A DNA stretch of 64,000 nucleotides from Nemopilema nomurai (GCA_003864495.1 ML133459.1:315984-379983); one strand, 5' to 3'. Shown: positions 1-13,670, numbered from the stretch's first letter. Notes: generated by a model not told the origin, from the letters alone. Numbers and translations are program-made.

Positions 1-2644
1 GTTTGTTCTTTTCTAAAATGATCTTCATTGGATTTTTCAGCAACATACCATTCTTTGTTATTGCCTGGATGTTATTGCTGATAGAATTAGACAACCTTGT
101 GTATTCATTGTTCCCATCTTGAAAATCTAGTGGGAAAAAGTCACTTTCAAATATGTGCAAATAAATGCTTTACATAAAGAGAGGGTGTTATAATAAAAGA
201 CATTTATTTCATGCTGTCTTTGAAAATCAAGGAGTCCAGAAGTTCCCAGTTCCAGATGCTGGTTACCATTATCGTAACTTATAAACTCCAATTGCACAAT
301 TTTTTATTTACTGTTCCTACTTTGAAATGGATCGGGTTAATGGTGCTAGGATTTAATCTTTGTTCCTTCTGTGACAGCTTTATCACTTGGATACCAAAGT
401 TTTAAAATAATTCTAGCATTGCTTGAAAAAGTATGATCTTGCAAGCACTTAATAAAATAACATTCTTAGAATTTCATTTTAACAAATAAATTTTAAAGAA
501 TCACCTGCTTTATAATAACCAGCAGACGACCCAAAGTCTCCCCTTGACATGACTGCTTTTTCTTATTGGCCAAATAGCAAAATCTGAAAAATTTGATCAA
601 GCATGTTAGGTTTTTTAAGTAAAAAGATGGGATATTTAAAAACAAGTTTAGCCATAAACAGACCAAACACAGGTATTGCCTGTGATGATAATATCTAGCT
701 TTTTGCTTGCAAAGCCTCGTTTATGCTGTGTTCTGATAATATGTTTAGCTACATATATATATGGCCATGTTTTGTGTAGGAAGTTTATTTGTTTCCAATG
801 TTAGAAAGATGTGACATGTCTCTTAACCCTCAACTTTGCTTAATATCAGTTCATCATTCAAGGCTTCAACCTTATTAACAACACAGGTTGTTTAATTGGT
901 TACCACATTGTTTGTTTTGATGTCTAAATTTTGCGATTAAAACAGACACCAAGATAATGGCACTGAAGAAATTGCAACACCTTCTGACTCTGTACCACTG
1001 ACTTCAGTGAAGCTTTCACTATTTTGGACGAAAAACCCATTTGCTTTGCATCAGCCAGAGCCCAATTTTTCATGCCCACCTCTGCTTTTCAGCCTGAAAT
1101 TGCACAGGGGGCAGGCTGCTGGCCTCTGAACAAAAGCAACTCCATCAACTTAAGATACACAGAGTAAGTATAATCAAGTGAAAGGTGCTTCCTTATTTTG
1201 GCTTCTTGCTCAAAGTCTCTACTTCTACCAATATAAATCTAACAACCATTAGTTATGACATCAAATGTAGATCCTGTGATGGTAAACTTTTCATAGCGTA
1301 CACAAACTATGGTGAAGAAAGAAACACATGAAAGCAATCCAACTTGAAGAATTAGTGATAGAATCCTGTGTTTTGTTTTCTGAATGATGCTCTGTCTACT
1401 TTATATGGGATAAGAGAAGATGATTCATGCATATTGAATAGGGTTTAGCATATCTTGCTATGTTAACTCCAATAGGAATGCACTTTGTTGCAATGGCAAT
1501 TCTATTTACTTGAATTTCATCTTTCACTTTGACTAGTCAATGAACCATTCCATAGAGTGTGTACTCATTGCTTATTGAACCCATTTTTACTGTGTAACAA
1601 TGACAGCACTCTTACAGAAAATTTCCAATTGAATGTGCCCATTACCAGACACTCAAAGAGGTACCCCCTTCCCCCACCTCTGTCCCCAAAGAACAGTATG
1701 CTCAAACTTAACACAAAATAAAACAAAACGATTAGGGGCCTATCGTTATAAGTACAAAAACAAAACAACATCATAAACAAAGGGTGTGGTAGGATATTGC
1801 GTATTATCTCTGGTGACGTCATACATTTTTCCATGAGCAAACTTGCCAAGAAGTCAAATATCTTAGAATCCGTGCAAACAGCTTTTCCACTGCCCCTCAT
1901 CTTGTAAATTAAAAAAGTATTAGCGCGAGGTACGTTTGTCCCAGGTCGGTTATTTCAGCATTTGGGCCTAAACGCTTGCACCACCTCTTAGATGTCGCTG
2001 CACCCAAGCACTTCGGATAATTATGCATTGATTTAAAAAATTTTTGGAAAAAGAGTGTAGCAAATATCAACTATGATTTGCTTCGTTGAATAATCTTACC
2101 ACTTATGATCTGTCCTTTCGACAAAATAGGCACCCTCCCTTCTAATTTGATGCTCAAATGTTTGAAACAGAAACTTCAGCAACAACCACAACACCCTGAC
2201 ATTTTGGGAATGGCGCCTTCGCAGAACTACCTGGATTGCACCTGGTACGGGGATAGCAATTGAAGAGAAATTGGATATTTTGATGTTAAATAACAAGGAT
2301 ACTAATTGATTAAGTTTTTCTTCTTCAAATAGTGAGTTCCAATAAGGTTCATCTATATCTGCAGCTGCTGATGCCATTCCCACAATGATAAACCTTTCCA
2401 TTACGTAAAATGCAAGTCCAGTGCACATACGAAGAACTCAAGTTTTCCCGATTAGATATCAGGGTTAAACTAAAATGTGTTCTATAAGAATTTAGCTCAG
2501 CGTACGAAGAAAAAATCTTTCAATAATCACAGAATCTCAAATTTTGTTGGGTAGCCAAACAATTTCTTGAGGCGAGGTCCCATTGAATCGTTAAGTTTGA
2601 TGTTAAAATATTGCGTCACAACTAGTCATTCAACAGAGCCAGGA

Positions 2645-2810
2645 AAATGTTACGAGCACACGGTCACTGATCGGTGGAAGGTTCTCGAAAAACAAAAGAA
2701 GCCCATGCGACATACCTAAGCCACGCCTACTTTCTTTTGTTCTGTGAGGAAGATTTGCCTTCTGGGATGTTTTTGGGTGGAGGTAGTTTAACAACCTTTC
2801 TAGACTCTGC
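2645..2810 (-). repeat. Dispersed repeat, copy 1 of 2
   Basis: Read on the minus strand, this segment matches 13505-13670 on the plus strand over about 160 bases with scattered substitutions (roughly 85% by eye). Both copies contain the shared core CAGAAGGCAAATCTTCCTC followed by a GGCGTGGCTTAGG stretch. They lie in opposite orientation about 11 kb apart. Both give a similar short open frame containing KANLPHRT, but the frames diverge at the ends and have no gene context, so I treat this as a mobile-element fragment rather than a gene. The family is not identified. Confidence 0.7.
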
Positions 2811-4643
2811 AATTCAATGGTTTGCGACTCCATGAAGCTCAGTCCATCCTACATCTTACACCTACTGATCTCGCTTTTTAGGCGTTATGGTTGAATTCTA
2901 GCGACCATATTGATAATAAAAGTTATCGATTTTCTTACTGCCAGTTATCGATAAAACATTTGCAAGACGCATTATTACATGTGGTTGATGGCAGGACACT
3001 TACGCTTAGAAAAAACTTTTACGAGATGTAACAATAATGAGAATTTATTATAATCTCAAAAACGGGATGGTGATTTTAGCAACAGTCGTAATTGTGATTT
3101 TAGCGAGGTGATGTGTAAAACATTAGGGATCTAAATAGGACAATGCAACCCCACGATTGCTTTCTTTAATGGCTTGATCAAAATAGGCCTGTTTGATATG
3201 AGCAGCGTCGTTCTAACTTTTGCTAGAAAATTTTCCTCATTGCAGGAATGAACTGTCCAAGTGTACAATTCCATACCAAAGACCTCTCCATCTTGTATCA
3301 AAATCTCCTTCAAACATGTTTATAATTGGACTTTAATCTCTCGTCTTCTGGCAAGTCTCTCCCTCCGACTCAACTTAAAGCAATTGAATTGAATTCCCTT
3401 TGTTTTTGTTTCCTTGTACATTCAGGTGTTACGTAACAGTTTTTAAGACAGGGAATCGAAAAGCTGCGGCACAGGGGATGCTATCTTGGCTGTTTTCATT
3501 ATGGGTGTGTTCAACAATAAGGAAATTGCATAACGTTTTACAAATCAAGTACTGTTTACAGTTGCGGCTTATTTAACACCCTGCTTTTTGCGAATGGTAT
3601 GCTTTTAGGCAAAACGATACGTTCTAATAGATAACTGATTAAGAGCATTGTGCACACACTCGAGCTAACGAATTAGGTTTAACCGAATTATTGTTGCAAT
3701 AGCTCATAATGTAGCTTCATTATGAACACTTCAATGACAAAATAATGCAACTTTATACAGCATCTAAATGAGACGCCATGCTCGCTGAAGTTATGTTTCC
3801 GCTGTTTTTCGCAGTTGTGAAAATTCTCATTTGTACTATCGAATGTACTTTAGGGACATCTATCTGTCCCATATCATCCAGCTGGTGCAATTTGATTGCC
3901 TTTTCCCTTGATTAACCCCGTGTTTGCCAAATATAGGCCTACTTGCTTATTGGCTTGCAATTTAGGCCTATTTGCTTATTTACAAAGCAGTGCAGATAAA
4001 GATTAATGCAGGTAGGCTCTGTTATCAGAATGCAGTTTGGCTAGTCTATCTGAGTTACATTACAGATTATGAGCAAATCTTTTGAAGTTTTAAGCCTTAA
4101 ACAGGCTACCTTATTTGAAGCCCCATCAGCTAAATCCTAAGGAATAAAAACTGGTTCTTAAGGCCCTCTTAGTTTCATAGAAGCTAGTCAATCACGTCAC
4201 AAATTCCCTGTGGAAGACCCAAGGTCTGAAACTTCACGTAGGTGGCGTTCGATTTTCCTTGATCTTGTAAACCCCTCGCGCGAATGCATAGTTTTCGAAC
4301 TCCCACCGAACGTGGAAGTATTTAGATACAGAAATGTCTATTTGTCTCACTATGACAGCTTAAACAGCCCATTCCCATTTTCAAAAGTATGAATAAACTT
4401 CAAAGATTACTTGATAGCTGAATCGAGTTGGAATTTGTGATCAAGAAATTAAAAGATGAAAGTTATTGTGACCTTAATCAATAAGTCAGAACGCGCAATT
4501 GCCCACGAAGATTGTGGTTTCGTGCCAGCAATGGACCAATTGACCTAATCCCATTGGCAATTTCGCTCCAAGCGCCTCGAATTGAATCTTCTTTGAAAGT
4601 AACAGATTCTTGTGCCGAGGGCAAAGCAACCCCTCGAGTAAGA

Positions 4644-4679
4644 GTTTTTTAACTATCAACTTATATAAAGTTAAAAAAC
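4644..4679. repeat. Short perfect inverted repeat
   Basis: GTTTTTTAAC at 4644-4653 is the exact reverse complement of GTTAAAAAAC at 4670-4679, separated by 16 bases. It could form an AT-rich hairpin. No gene context suggests a function. Confidence 0.6.
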
Positions 4680-6963
4680 CCTATAAGCCTTATATAAGCT
4701 TGAGCTTGAAACACCATAAGACATCGTTGCCAGTTTCGGAATATACAGCGCATAATTCTCACCGTCCAAGCCAAGGCCCACCTCCCTGAAGTCATTAAAC
4801 AGTGAGTTGGTGAAGTAGTAAAACTTTTCGGAATAAAAGAAGATCATAAATTGTTATCTTATTGATATGGTTTAACCATGCAAAAAATGTTTTTCCGCTG
4901 GTACTATGAAGTTTTGTACCATTAAACAGTTTTTCACGTATAATAAAAGGCGCCCAAAAGAAGAGATGGAGAGGATGGATAGATGCCTGGAACAATTGAA
5001 AAGACGACTCAACGAGAATGTTGAATAATTAATATAGAAGCTACATCCGTAGATTTTTCGTCTATCAAAAAACCACTTGAAAACCAGTATCCCTATTTTC
5101 CCTTTCTCGCTGATTGACGATAATTTGCTACCAGCAAGATAACTATCTGTTACATCTCCTAAAGTACAACGATTCTGCGTATTTCCTAAAGAGAATAAAG
5201 CGTTAATTTGTTCTGTAATTTCTTATCACAACATATTCTTTTAGTAGAAAAGAACCAAAACTGTAGTCTTGAAGAACAGCGAATGAGTTCATCTTATGTC
5301 GGCATCTCCGTATTTAGCCAGGTAATGTATCTAAGAGTAATATTTAAATGCTCGAAGAGCTTGATAAGACATTATTTTTCACACATCTCTTCCTGACCAA
5401 AGATCCTTAAAAATCCTTGATCTTCCTTGATTTTATAATTTAGACGTCCCGAAGCCGAAAGATGGCGTGTCTCTGAGGCTCGTCGAATTGGGAGATACAT
5501 TTCCTTCTAGCTTCTGCGGCATAAATCATTTCGATTCTATTTTAGAGTGCATCTAGAGCAAAACCTTAGCAACAATGGTCGTGTTAAAGCAATTTTAGCA
5601 AAAGTTTAGGGGCTAGATTTTATATTTTACATATCTTGTTCTTTTTTAGAGTATATGAGAACCGGTCGTGTAGTTCAACACTCACTGAATATTTTGTTCC
5701 AATTTTGTCTTCAACTAGAAAGCTTAGATGCAATTGTATTTAGATTTGGTGATAATTTGAGTTTTTGTAACACCAAAGAAGCATCAACGGTCGGGGTGAA
5801 CTCCAGAGAAGAGAGAATCAATCAAATCACATACCCTTTCTCAAATGACCTATTGCAAAAAAGTTAGCAAATGCGTTGAAGTATGTACAGAAATATCTTT
5901 AAAAATAATGAATGAGATAACTGCGTGCCGCATAAAATAAAGGATTTTCCTAAATTGTCAAACTAAAAAAAGACATCTATGAAGCAAGCAAACTATCTTA
6001 AAAGCAAACTAAGCTGGGAATCTCACTTTGTAGTGAATTATATTTGTTTTTTTATGTGAAAATTTTGCCTCTTTCCTGTGCAAAAAATGTTGATCTTGAC
6101 TCGAGCTTATAATGTTGGTGTTATTATGAATAAATAATCTCCTTTGTCCTTAGCTTATAACATTGTTTTTGTCCTGAGTTTACACAGACATATCTTGTTT
6201 GTGTAGTTTTAATTGGAGCTACCCTGGCGGCTTCACCTAGCTCTTAACAGGAAATTTAAAATCTAGCATGCTTTAAGAGCCAATTTGCAACAAATTGAAG
6301 CCCACCCTTAAAAATCTCTTAAACTCAAACGTTGTTGTCTACAATGAACGCAAAATAAGATAAACAATTGTGCATGACAAGAAAAAGTTTTCTTGTGACT
6401 TTGGGGTAAAAGCTTTTGGGATTCTCTTGACATTTTTATCTGCATATTGGTTTTGCACCAAAGCCTAGCTTCCAAAGACCCTTAAATAATAGCAAATATC
6501 CACTATCTAACTTGAACAGCAAAAGTTGGATAACTTAAATGATCATACAGCACAGTGACTAGTAGGCTGCTCTAAATTACAAAAATATTCTGTTAATAGA
6601 ATCATACTTAACTTACGTAAGTTTGAAAACAATCACCCACACTTTCTATGGTATGAGTTCAACACATTAACTGTAATTCATGGGAAAAACTGGACTTTAT
6701 AACTACACAACAACTGTTACTTACAACATGCATTTATAAATTACAAAAATATCAAGAAACAGTAGCAGCTAAAACTAATCAAATATTAACCAAAGAGGGT
6801 TCAGTTTAACAGGATCATCCTTACGGAATCTTTGATCGGTAAAAAAATCTGAACCACGCAGGATTCTACAAATTCCTAACGAGCAAACCTACATTTCACA
6901 TTAGACTTTCATATTAATGCTGGACTTTAAAAATCCTCTTCGTAAAAAGCTTGATGCTGGTTG

Positions 6964-9585
6964 TTACCTAGCAGTAGTTCCACTGGTATGTCCCACTCTC
7001 GAGAGGACATTAAGAAAACGCTGAATTATTGTGACCCTGTCCCCAAGTGACTGGGACTTGAACATCATTAGCTTTGCCTTGTCGTTAAGTGGCAAAGCTG
7101 AGGCTGCCCACCAAACCCACGATTCTCCATTGGGACAGTCCAATGCATCTGGTTGTTGTACTGGTATTGGTCCCAGTGCATTTGTGATGCATTCCCTTTC
7201 AGTAGGATGAAGGTTGCCAATGTATGTTGACAAAGTGTCATATGTCGCTCTACACTTGTTTATTAACAGTTCACGATCATTCTCGGACTGAATCAGGGAT
7301 GTATCATCATCAAAATACTCAACTTTTCCATAAAATATGCCATCCTTTTTGCTGCTTCCAACAACTTTGAAACGACGACCCCCAACAGTATCCACAATAG
7401 ATCGACCATCTGGTAGAAATCTTGTATGTCTCACTTCCATAACCGTTCCAAAATTTATATGACCACCCTTATTGTCACTTTGACACATTCCAAATTTATT
7501 TGAACCTGACTTTGAGCAATCTCTTAACATTTTTCTATACCGTGGTTCGAATATATGTAGCGGACATTGTATTGTCGGAAATACCAATGTACAACCGAAA
7601 ATGGGCACTGGGACATCTTCGTCTTCACCAATTCTGAAAATGAATAGGATATTTTATCAGCTTAAGGTTTTAAAATTAGAAAAGAAAGTTCATCAACAGT
7701 TCATAAAAGGGAATTAAGTTGGGGTGTGATCCTGCATTCATCAAGACAAAAATCTTGCTGATTAGGTGCAATATTGAGATATAAGGATTACATAATAATG
7801 TGCATGCAATTAAATTAATTTTTCCCCAAAAATTCTGAGAATAGTTTAAGCCTTTAAGCCTAAGTTAGTATTCAGCTTTAGTTCTGGGTCACAGCTTACA
7901 TAATAATCTAACAGATTTTCACTGGCATAAAGAGAATATGAGAGTCATGATTTCTCATTAATTTTGTGTATGGTCCATATCTTAGCAAAAAGCCATCATC
8001 AGAACATCAATATTTTCAGGCTATCCATTAAATAATTGCAAGAAAGCATTGAATAAACTGATATTATATAAGTCAAACTCAAAGAATACCTTCATCAATA
8101 TGTACATCGTAATCAATATTTGATCAGCATTACACAAGAGTGTAAGTGATTCATATATCACTTATTCATGGGTCAATAAACTCAAAAGCATATTTGTGCA
8201 ATAGCTGCATTTGTCAAAAAAAGAAACTCAACTGACCTGGACATACTAATAATGTGTTCTTCTAGCTTTCTTTTTCGTTCTTCGATTTCCTCTGGGAAAT
8301 AGTATTCAACTGCTTTCTGTATAACTTCAGTTACATTGCCAACCCCAATTCCTTCATTACATACAAGTTTTGTTCTACAAATTGGGCATAGATGATTGTA
8401 GTCAACACATGTTTCCAAACAACTTCGGCAGAACACATGTCCACAGGCTGTAGTAATAGGTTCAAAAAGCACACAAAAGCACAGCTTACATTCAAAGTCA
8501 TCAAGTTGTGGCTCTTCTGGTTCTTCCTCTCTTTTTGCTTTCTTATTGAGTACCTTTGTCACTGATATTGGTTCTGGTGAAGTACTAAGAGCACGCTTAA
8601 CTCTAGTAGAACTCGAAGCCACAGAGTTTGAAGACCCAAGTGATACATTGACCTCAGTTGTTCCAGTGACCTTTCCACAAGTGCTCTCAATTGTAGATTG
8701 TTTCTTTTCATCTGGTTCTTTTTTAAGATTAATTTCCGTGCTAAAACCTTCAATTTGCTCTTCAAGTGCATTGACAAAATCATCATCCTCTTCATCATCA
8801 CTAACTTCTATTTCTTGTCCGGGGCTTCTTGTCAACAATAAATCTAGACTTTCACAAACTTTCGTATTCAAGTCATCATTCTCTGGTTCAAGTTCCAAGC
8901 AAATATTGAATGCTTCGATAGCATCATCAAGTTTGTTTAGGGCTGAATACGCTTTACCCAGCCTGAATTGAGATTCTGCAAAAGTTCCATTGGTTTTACA
9001 ACTTTTCTTCGCATCGATGTAGCAGAGTTTCTGCTCTCCAAGAGCAAAGTAAACTTCAGATCGCAAGTTCAATAAAATATAATCTTTGGGACAGTTCTTC
9101 AATGATTTATTAAGAATTTCCAGGGCCTCATGGAATTTTGAGTCTGATATTAGGCCTCTAGCTTGGGTTTTCGTGGATTCGACTTCATATCGACTAGGAA
9201 AGTATCTCTGAAGAAGACTAGCAAGGGTAGTGTTCTTAACAGATTGCTTACTGTAGGGTTCTCCGCATTTTGTACAAGATTGATCTTTCTCGAAACAGTT
9301 TCCACAGACAGTGTGTCCACATGGCAAGGTGTAAGGGTTATGAAGCAACCATCCACATTTACACATGAATAACTCCATCAAAACAATTTGGAAAAGTCTT
9401 TCGTTCTGCACTTTCAGTTGTGTAGGCCAGTTTGACCAAATATGTTGCAGATGACGAAGCAATGACTTCCTCGGGATTTTATGTTCGTTCGATTCCAAAA
9501 ATATCTTCGACCATTCATAAAACGTACAATGATTTGATCCAAGCAACTCAAAGTCGGTCTTGAGAAACATTTGTAGGCAAACCAA
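6964..9585 (-). CDS. LONRF: LON peptidase N-terminal domain and RING finger protein (LONRF-type E3 ligase)
   Basis: There are two coding exons, 9585-8237 and 7633-6964, joined through a split AGA codon (donor GTCAGT, acceptor TTTTCAG), giving about 672 residues. Vertebrate LONRF1-3 are about 750, so this one is compact. Domains in order: RING1 at residues 75-107, TPR helices about 142-245, an acidic and Ser-rich linker with a basic KKAKR stretch about 255-360, RING2 at 366-403 with full C-x2-C, C-x-H, C-x2-C, C-x2-C ligands, and a LON substrate-binding domain about 455-670 containing the family stretches HIFEPRYR and FLPDGRSIVDTVGG. Two RINGs flanking TPRs before a LON domain is the LONRF signature; the family acts as ubiquitin ligases. 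RING1 begins with an unusual C-x-C pair. The ATG at 9585 is the first in the open frame; an upstream coding exon is not excluded. I cannot assign it to LONRF1, 2 or 3. Confidence 0.95.
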
Positions 9586-11063
9586 TACTTCAAAACATGA
9601 AGTACGATAAAACAGTTAGGCCAAATTTGGCAAAACAACGGATTCACTCACGTCAAATCCCATAAATCCTCGGTCAGAAATGTCAAGTTGCAGATGCTTA
9701 CATCACCAAGTTGGTAGTGATTGATAAAAATCCTTCAAGGTAAGAGGTGTACGCCAGATCGAGCAGTAAAATATTTTTGCGTCTGAGCGTGAGCTACGAA
9801 ACCATTACATAACATCGAGAGGTGGAATGAGATTTTGGGGATTCCCTTCAATTGTTCTGTTATGTAATGCGGAGGATGTGGTACATTGTGTAATAACTGC
9901 TGTGCTGCGGGAATCGTGAGCCTGCAACCAATCAACAACGCCGACTTCCTCGCAACTGTTGTAACAATCTGCCAAAATTAAGACTCCTGGCCGAAGGCTT
10001 CAATGCAAAAATAAAACGAAATTGTAGTAAACGCCTAGTCTTTCCTTTCGTCATACGCAGGTGTAACAGAAAATGTATTCGTGTCGCAAATTGCCGACTT
10101 ACACAATGCTATTCTGTTAAAATTTGTATTATATTTATGTTTATTTATATATTTTATTTATTCGAATTATTGTATTCGTATTATATATATTCATATTGTA
10201 TTTATAAATTAGTATTTATGTTATCGTGTAAAAGGCCTTCAATTTCTTCCTTCAGGAATGGAAAACAAGGAAATTATTTTTATGTGTTGATCTTTAACGC
10301 CAATGTGCTAGGGATTTGGTAAGAATTCTGGCGAATTTTGTTATTGAAAGTCTCTTGCATGTTATGTTTATTTGGCCTCTATGTCCCTGAAAAGGCGTTA
10401 ATAACTAATTTATTCTTATTAACGGAATAGACTGTCGGGTTTATTTTAAAATATGTCGACATGTCTTATAAGGTACTATGGAAGCATGATTATACACTCA
10501 AAACTCAATAACATTTGCATGGTCTAAAAATATATACGGCAAGGTTCCAAGGAAACAACTTCATGTTAAAGGTGCACAAAGTATGAGGACATTTTTCTAA
10601 TAAATTGGATAATTTTTTAAAGTTCGAGAAAGACGAGATTTAGGTAAACAGATGATATATCAGCTGTTAAAGTATAAAATTATATGGTCATTTACTTTGA
10701 AAAAATTCGCAATTTAAAGTTGATAAAGAATAAACCTCTTTTTGTTTGTATCATCTAATAGTCAGTGAATAACCACTTCACATGTCGCTCGCCTTCTATC
10801 ACCCTTGAGTCAAGTTGATAACTATTCGAAGTGACAGGAGACTACAGCCCCTCCTGGCAGAAGGGGAGCTCCAGGGCTCCAGCCCTTCCTGGCAAAAATT
10901 GAGGGCCTGGAAACAGGCAGGCACTTATTAGATTTAATGAAAATGAAATTATTACAACAATGAAAACCACCACATAAAACCCACAAGCTTGGTCTCTTTG
11001 TTTCCATTGACGTAAGCAGTATCTGGAAACATTCTTCGCCTATGTTTTGAACAAAGGGGTCGT

Positions 11064-11200
11064 GGGAGAAAAAAGAAAGAAAGAGAGAATGAAAGAGAGA
11101 AAGAAAGAAAGAAAGGAAAAAAGAAAGAGAGAAAGAAAGAGAGAAAGAGAGAAAGAAAGAAAGAAAGAAAGAAAGGAAGGAAGAAAGAAAGAGAGAAGGA
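11064..11200 (+). repeat. GAAA/GAGA polypurine microsatellite
   Basis: About 135 bases are almost entirely purine on the plus strand, built of GAAA, GAGA and GGAA units. It produces artefactual Lys/Glu-rich (plus) and Ser/Phe/Leu-rich (minus) open frames. Long homopurine mirror-like tracts can form triplex DNA, but nothing here shows a function. Confidence 0.9.
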
Positions 11201-11714
11201 ACGAGACATTGTCAGATCGTGCCAGAAGTACCTATGTGGAGTTGGCATCCAGAAATCACTCCCTGTATCATTATGGTGTATTTATGGGGGTGGGTATACT
11301 GCCCCTTTCGGCTCAAGAAAAATTTCGCCTCCAGTTGGAAATGCCTTCGGCTTTTCGCTCACCATCTTTTGGCAGCTTCGAAGCGACAATTTTCCAAATC
11401 AGACTTTATAACAGAGAACAATTTTGTAGGACGAAGCTAAATGTTTTTCATCCCATTTCAGAGAGGGCTCAATAACTAGGCTGTACTCCCTCAGCCATTG
11501 CAATTTTGACCAACAGCCCCCTTTTAGTGATCACATATGTAGAAAATATCTCTAAATTAGAAGGAGGCACACATGAAAGGGGGAGTATTTCGTTGGATGT
11601 AAAAAGAACTCTTCATATTTAAACGCTGAGAAATTGGGGTGTGCTCCCAGTGCACCCCAATTTCCTACGTTCATGCTCCTGACTTAAGCATTATTAAAGT
11701 ACCTCCTGTGTGAC

Positions 11715-12465
11715 CAGGGGCGTAAATATTGGGGGTGTGTGGGGTGTGACACCCCCTCAATAATTGAAAACCCGCATTTTGTCGGGCAAGCGCCAGAAAA
11801 GATGTTCGCAAATCCGCAACTATCGGACAAAATAAAACAGTAATCGAGAAATTATTTGTTGATTTCCCGCTTTGTCAAACAGCTTTGGCTGAAAAAAGGT
11901 GATGCTTTGCCTGACGAAAGGTGAAGTTTTCCCAACAAAAGGTGCTGTTTTTCCCAACAAAAGGCGATAGGTTATTTATTCTTCTAATAGCAGGGCATTT
12001 TTACCCATTTTTAACATACTAAGTGGTGGGGAAATTGCCCCACTGAGCCCTACGACTTCCCCCACCACTGAAGAGAAAAATGCTTCATTTGCCCCAAATG
12101 TCGGCCATTTTGTGATCCTTAGAGACAAAAGTAACCGGTGTTTCAAAAGGCTAGTAACAAATTTGGGGGCTCAATCGATGCTGATAGCAATCTTTATATC
12201 ACTATATTTCTCATTTATCCACCTTGTAACTCGATCTTAGTGCTTCCTTGCATTTTTCAACCATACTCAGGCTGGGATATTGCCTTGAAATTAATATCTC
12301 CCGTCGTTTCTCGTGTTTTGAGCCCATATATAGAAGGAACACCGCGAAGGCTTCTCCCAAAACAGATCTCATAACATTTTAGTCGGGCAGTGGCGAAAAT
12401 GTCGGGCAAAATCTTATATAATCCCCCCCCCCCCCCCCCCAAGAAAAAAGCTAGTTACGCCCATG
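11715..12465. mobile_element. hAT-like non-autonomous DNA transposon (MITE)
   Basis: The left end is CAGGGGCGTAA (11715-11725). The right end TTACGCCCATG (12455-12465) is its reverse complement with one mismatch. The flanks are TGTGTGAC (11707-11714) and TGTGTGAT (12466-12473), a 7 of 8 match, as expected for the 8-bp target duplication of hAT-superfamily transposons. The CAGGG-type terminus is also typical of hAT elements. The interior has no transposase frame; it is GC-skewed at the ends, with GTGTGACACCCCC near the left and an 18-base poly-C run near the right, and it contains repeated GTCGGGCA motifs. A related, truncated left end occurs at 28569. Confidence 0.75.
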
Positions 12466-13504
12466 TGTGTGATGCTTATAGCATCAGTTGAGCGAAATTC
12501 GTCAATCAGTGCTCATGACCAAATTTCGCTGGACCAAAACAAAGGCACGCGCGGGAAACTGATTGTTGACCCGTCCGAGTGCTCCTCCGGAGAGTTGACC
12601 CGATGCACGTGATTCTTACACGAGCGCTTGTTATGATAATAACCTGCGATCCTTTGTTTCCCTGTGCTCCGATGGTACCAAGAATAAAATCGTTTCCGGA
12701 TATGCCAGTGGATGTTACAATATTACTTCCTTTACATAACGATTCAGTTTTACGCTTGGTTACTTCTTAGGCTAAGCTGATGGCAACTTCTAGCAAACGG
12801 ACATAATTCATTTACATTTTTCAACAGTTGGCCGAAATTTAGGCTCAGAGAAATTTATTTCTCCATATGTATTGTTTATCAGGATAACCAGGGACTAGGT
12901 GCGGCCTACGGTGCGACATAAAATAGGTGGGATGGGGGCATGGCCCCCACCAAGTTTTTTCTATGGCATAATATTTTAAGGCCATATAGAAAGAAACAGA
13001 AGGAAGTAAAAGAAAGGAGGTCATACCACATTTACTCTAATATTCCCGCTTCTCTATCATTCCCACTACTCTGATTTGCCACACTCACGTTTAAACGGTA
13101 TCCTCAAGCTAGACCTATTTTGCTTAGTAAGGCCCCGTCTATGATTTTATTATAGATTATTTAGCGATGGCTCTGCCTTTACTAAACCCGTTTGTAATCT
13201 TCACACATTGACCCTCCCCCTTTCTACATCCACCGTATCATGATTAAGTCAGTTCAAACAACTTAATTTATCAATTTGGCGTCCTCCCCCGATTCTGCTG
13301 CGAGAAATTTTGTTTGGCTATGGGCGCTAATTCGGAATGCTGTAAAATAGCCTGCACCGCAGATCAAATCCTCCTATTTTCTATGATTCAATACTTACTG
13401 TCCCGCACTTTCTTGAAGATTCGACTGACAAAATTTTGCTGACAGATCTTGTAGAGTAATGAAGCAAGCTGGAAACATTTTTGCAGAAGAAGAAGAAGAA
13501 GAAA

Positions 13505-13670
13505 AGTTGTTAAACTTCCTTAAGACAAAAACACCCCAGAAGGCAAATCTTCCTCACAGAACAATAGAAAGTGGGCGTGGCTTAGGTGTGTCGCATGGGC
13601 TTCTATTGTTTTCGAGGACCTTCCTCCGGTCAGTGGCCGTGCGACCGTAATGTTTTCCTGACTCGGAATC
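13505..13670 (+). repeat. Dispersed repeat, copy 2 of 2
   Basis: This is the plus-strand partner of the minus-strand copy at 2645-2810, sharing about 160 bases including the GGCGTGGCTTAGG stretch. A (GAA)n run sits directly upstream at about 13487-13503. I found no terminal inverted repeats or target duplication by eye, so the class is unknown. Confidence 0.7.

Larger units (their letters stand above)
1..6963. other. Intergenic DNA, no supported gene
   Basis: I see no exon series, conserved domain or RNA gene here. Open frames are short, lack splice context and resemble no family I recognise. The stretch is AT-rich. It contains one copy of a dispersed repeat (about 2645-2810, minus orientation) and a small perfect inverted repeat near 4644-4679. 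The last few hundred bases before 6963 are presumably the 3' UTR and downstream flank of the minus-strand LONRF gene. Confidence 0.5.

Noticed and set aside
2096..2428. 110-codon minus-strand frame in the first intergenic region
   Set aside because: It looks weakly protein-like, but no family, exon borders or partner exons could be found; unsupported.
8546..8971. 141-codon plus-strand open frame
   Set aside because: It is the antisense shadow of the acidic and Ser-rich linker of LONRF.
11047..11475. Plus-strand Lys/Glu/Arg-rich open frame and the matching minus-strand Ser/Phe/Leu-rich frame
   Set aside because: Both are produced by the GAAA polypurine microsatellite; no splice or homology support.
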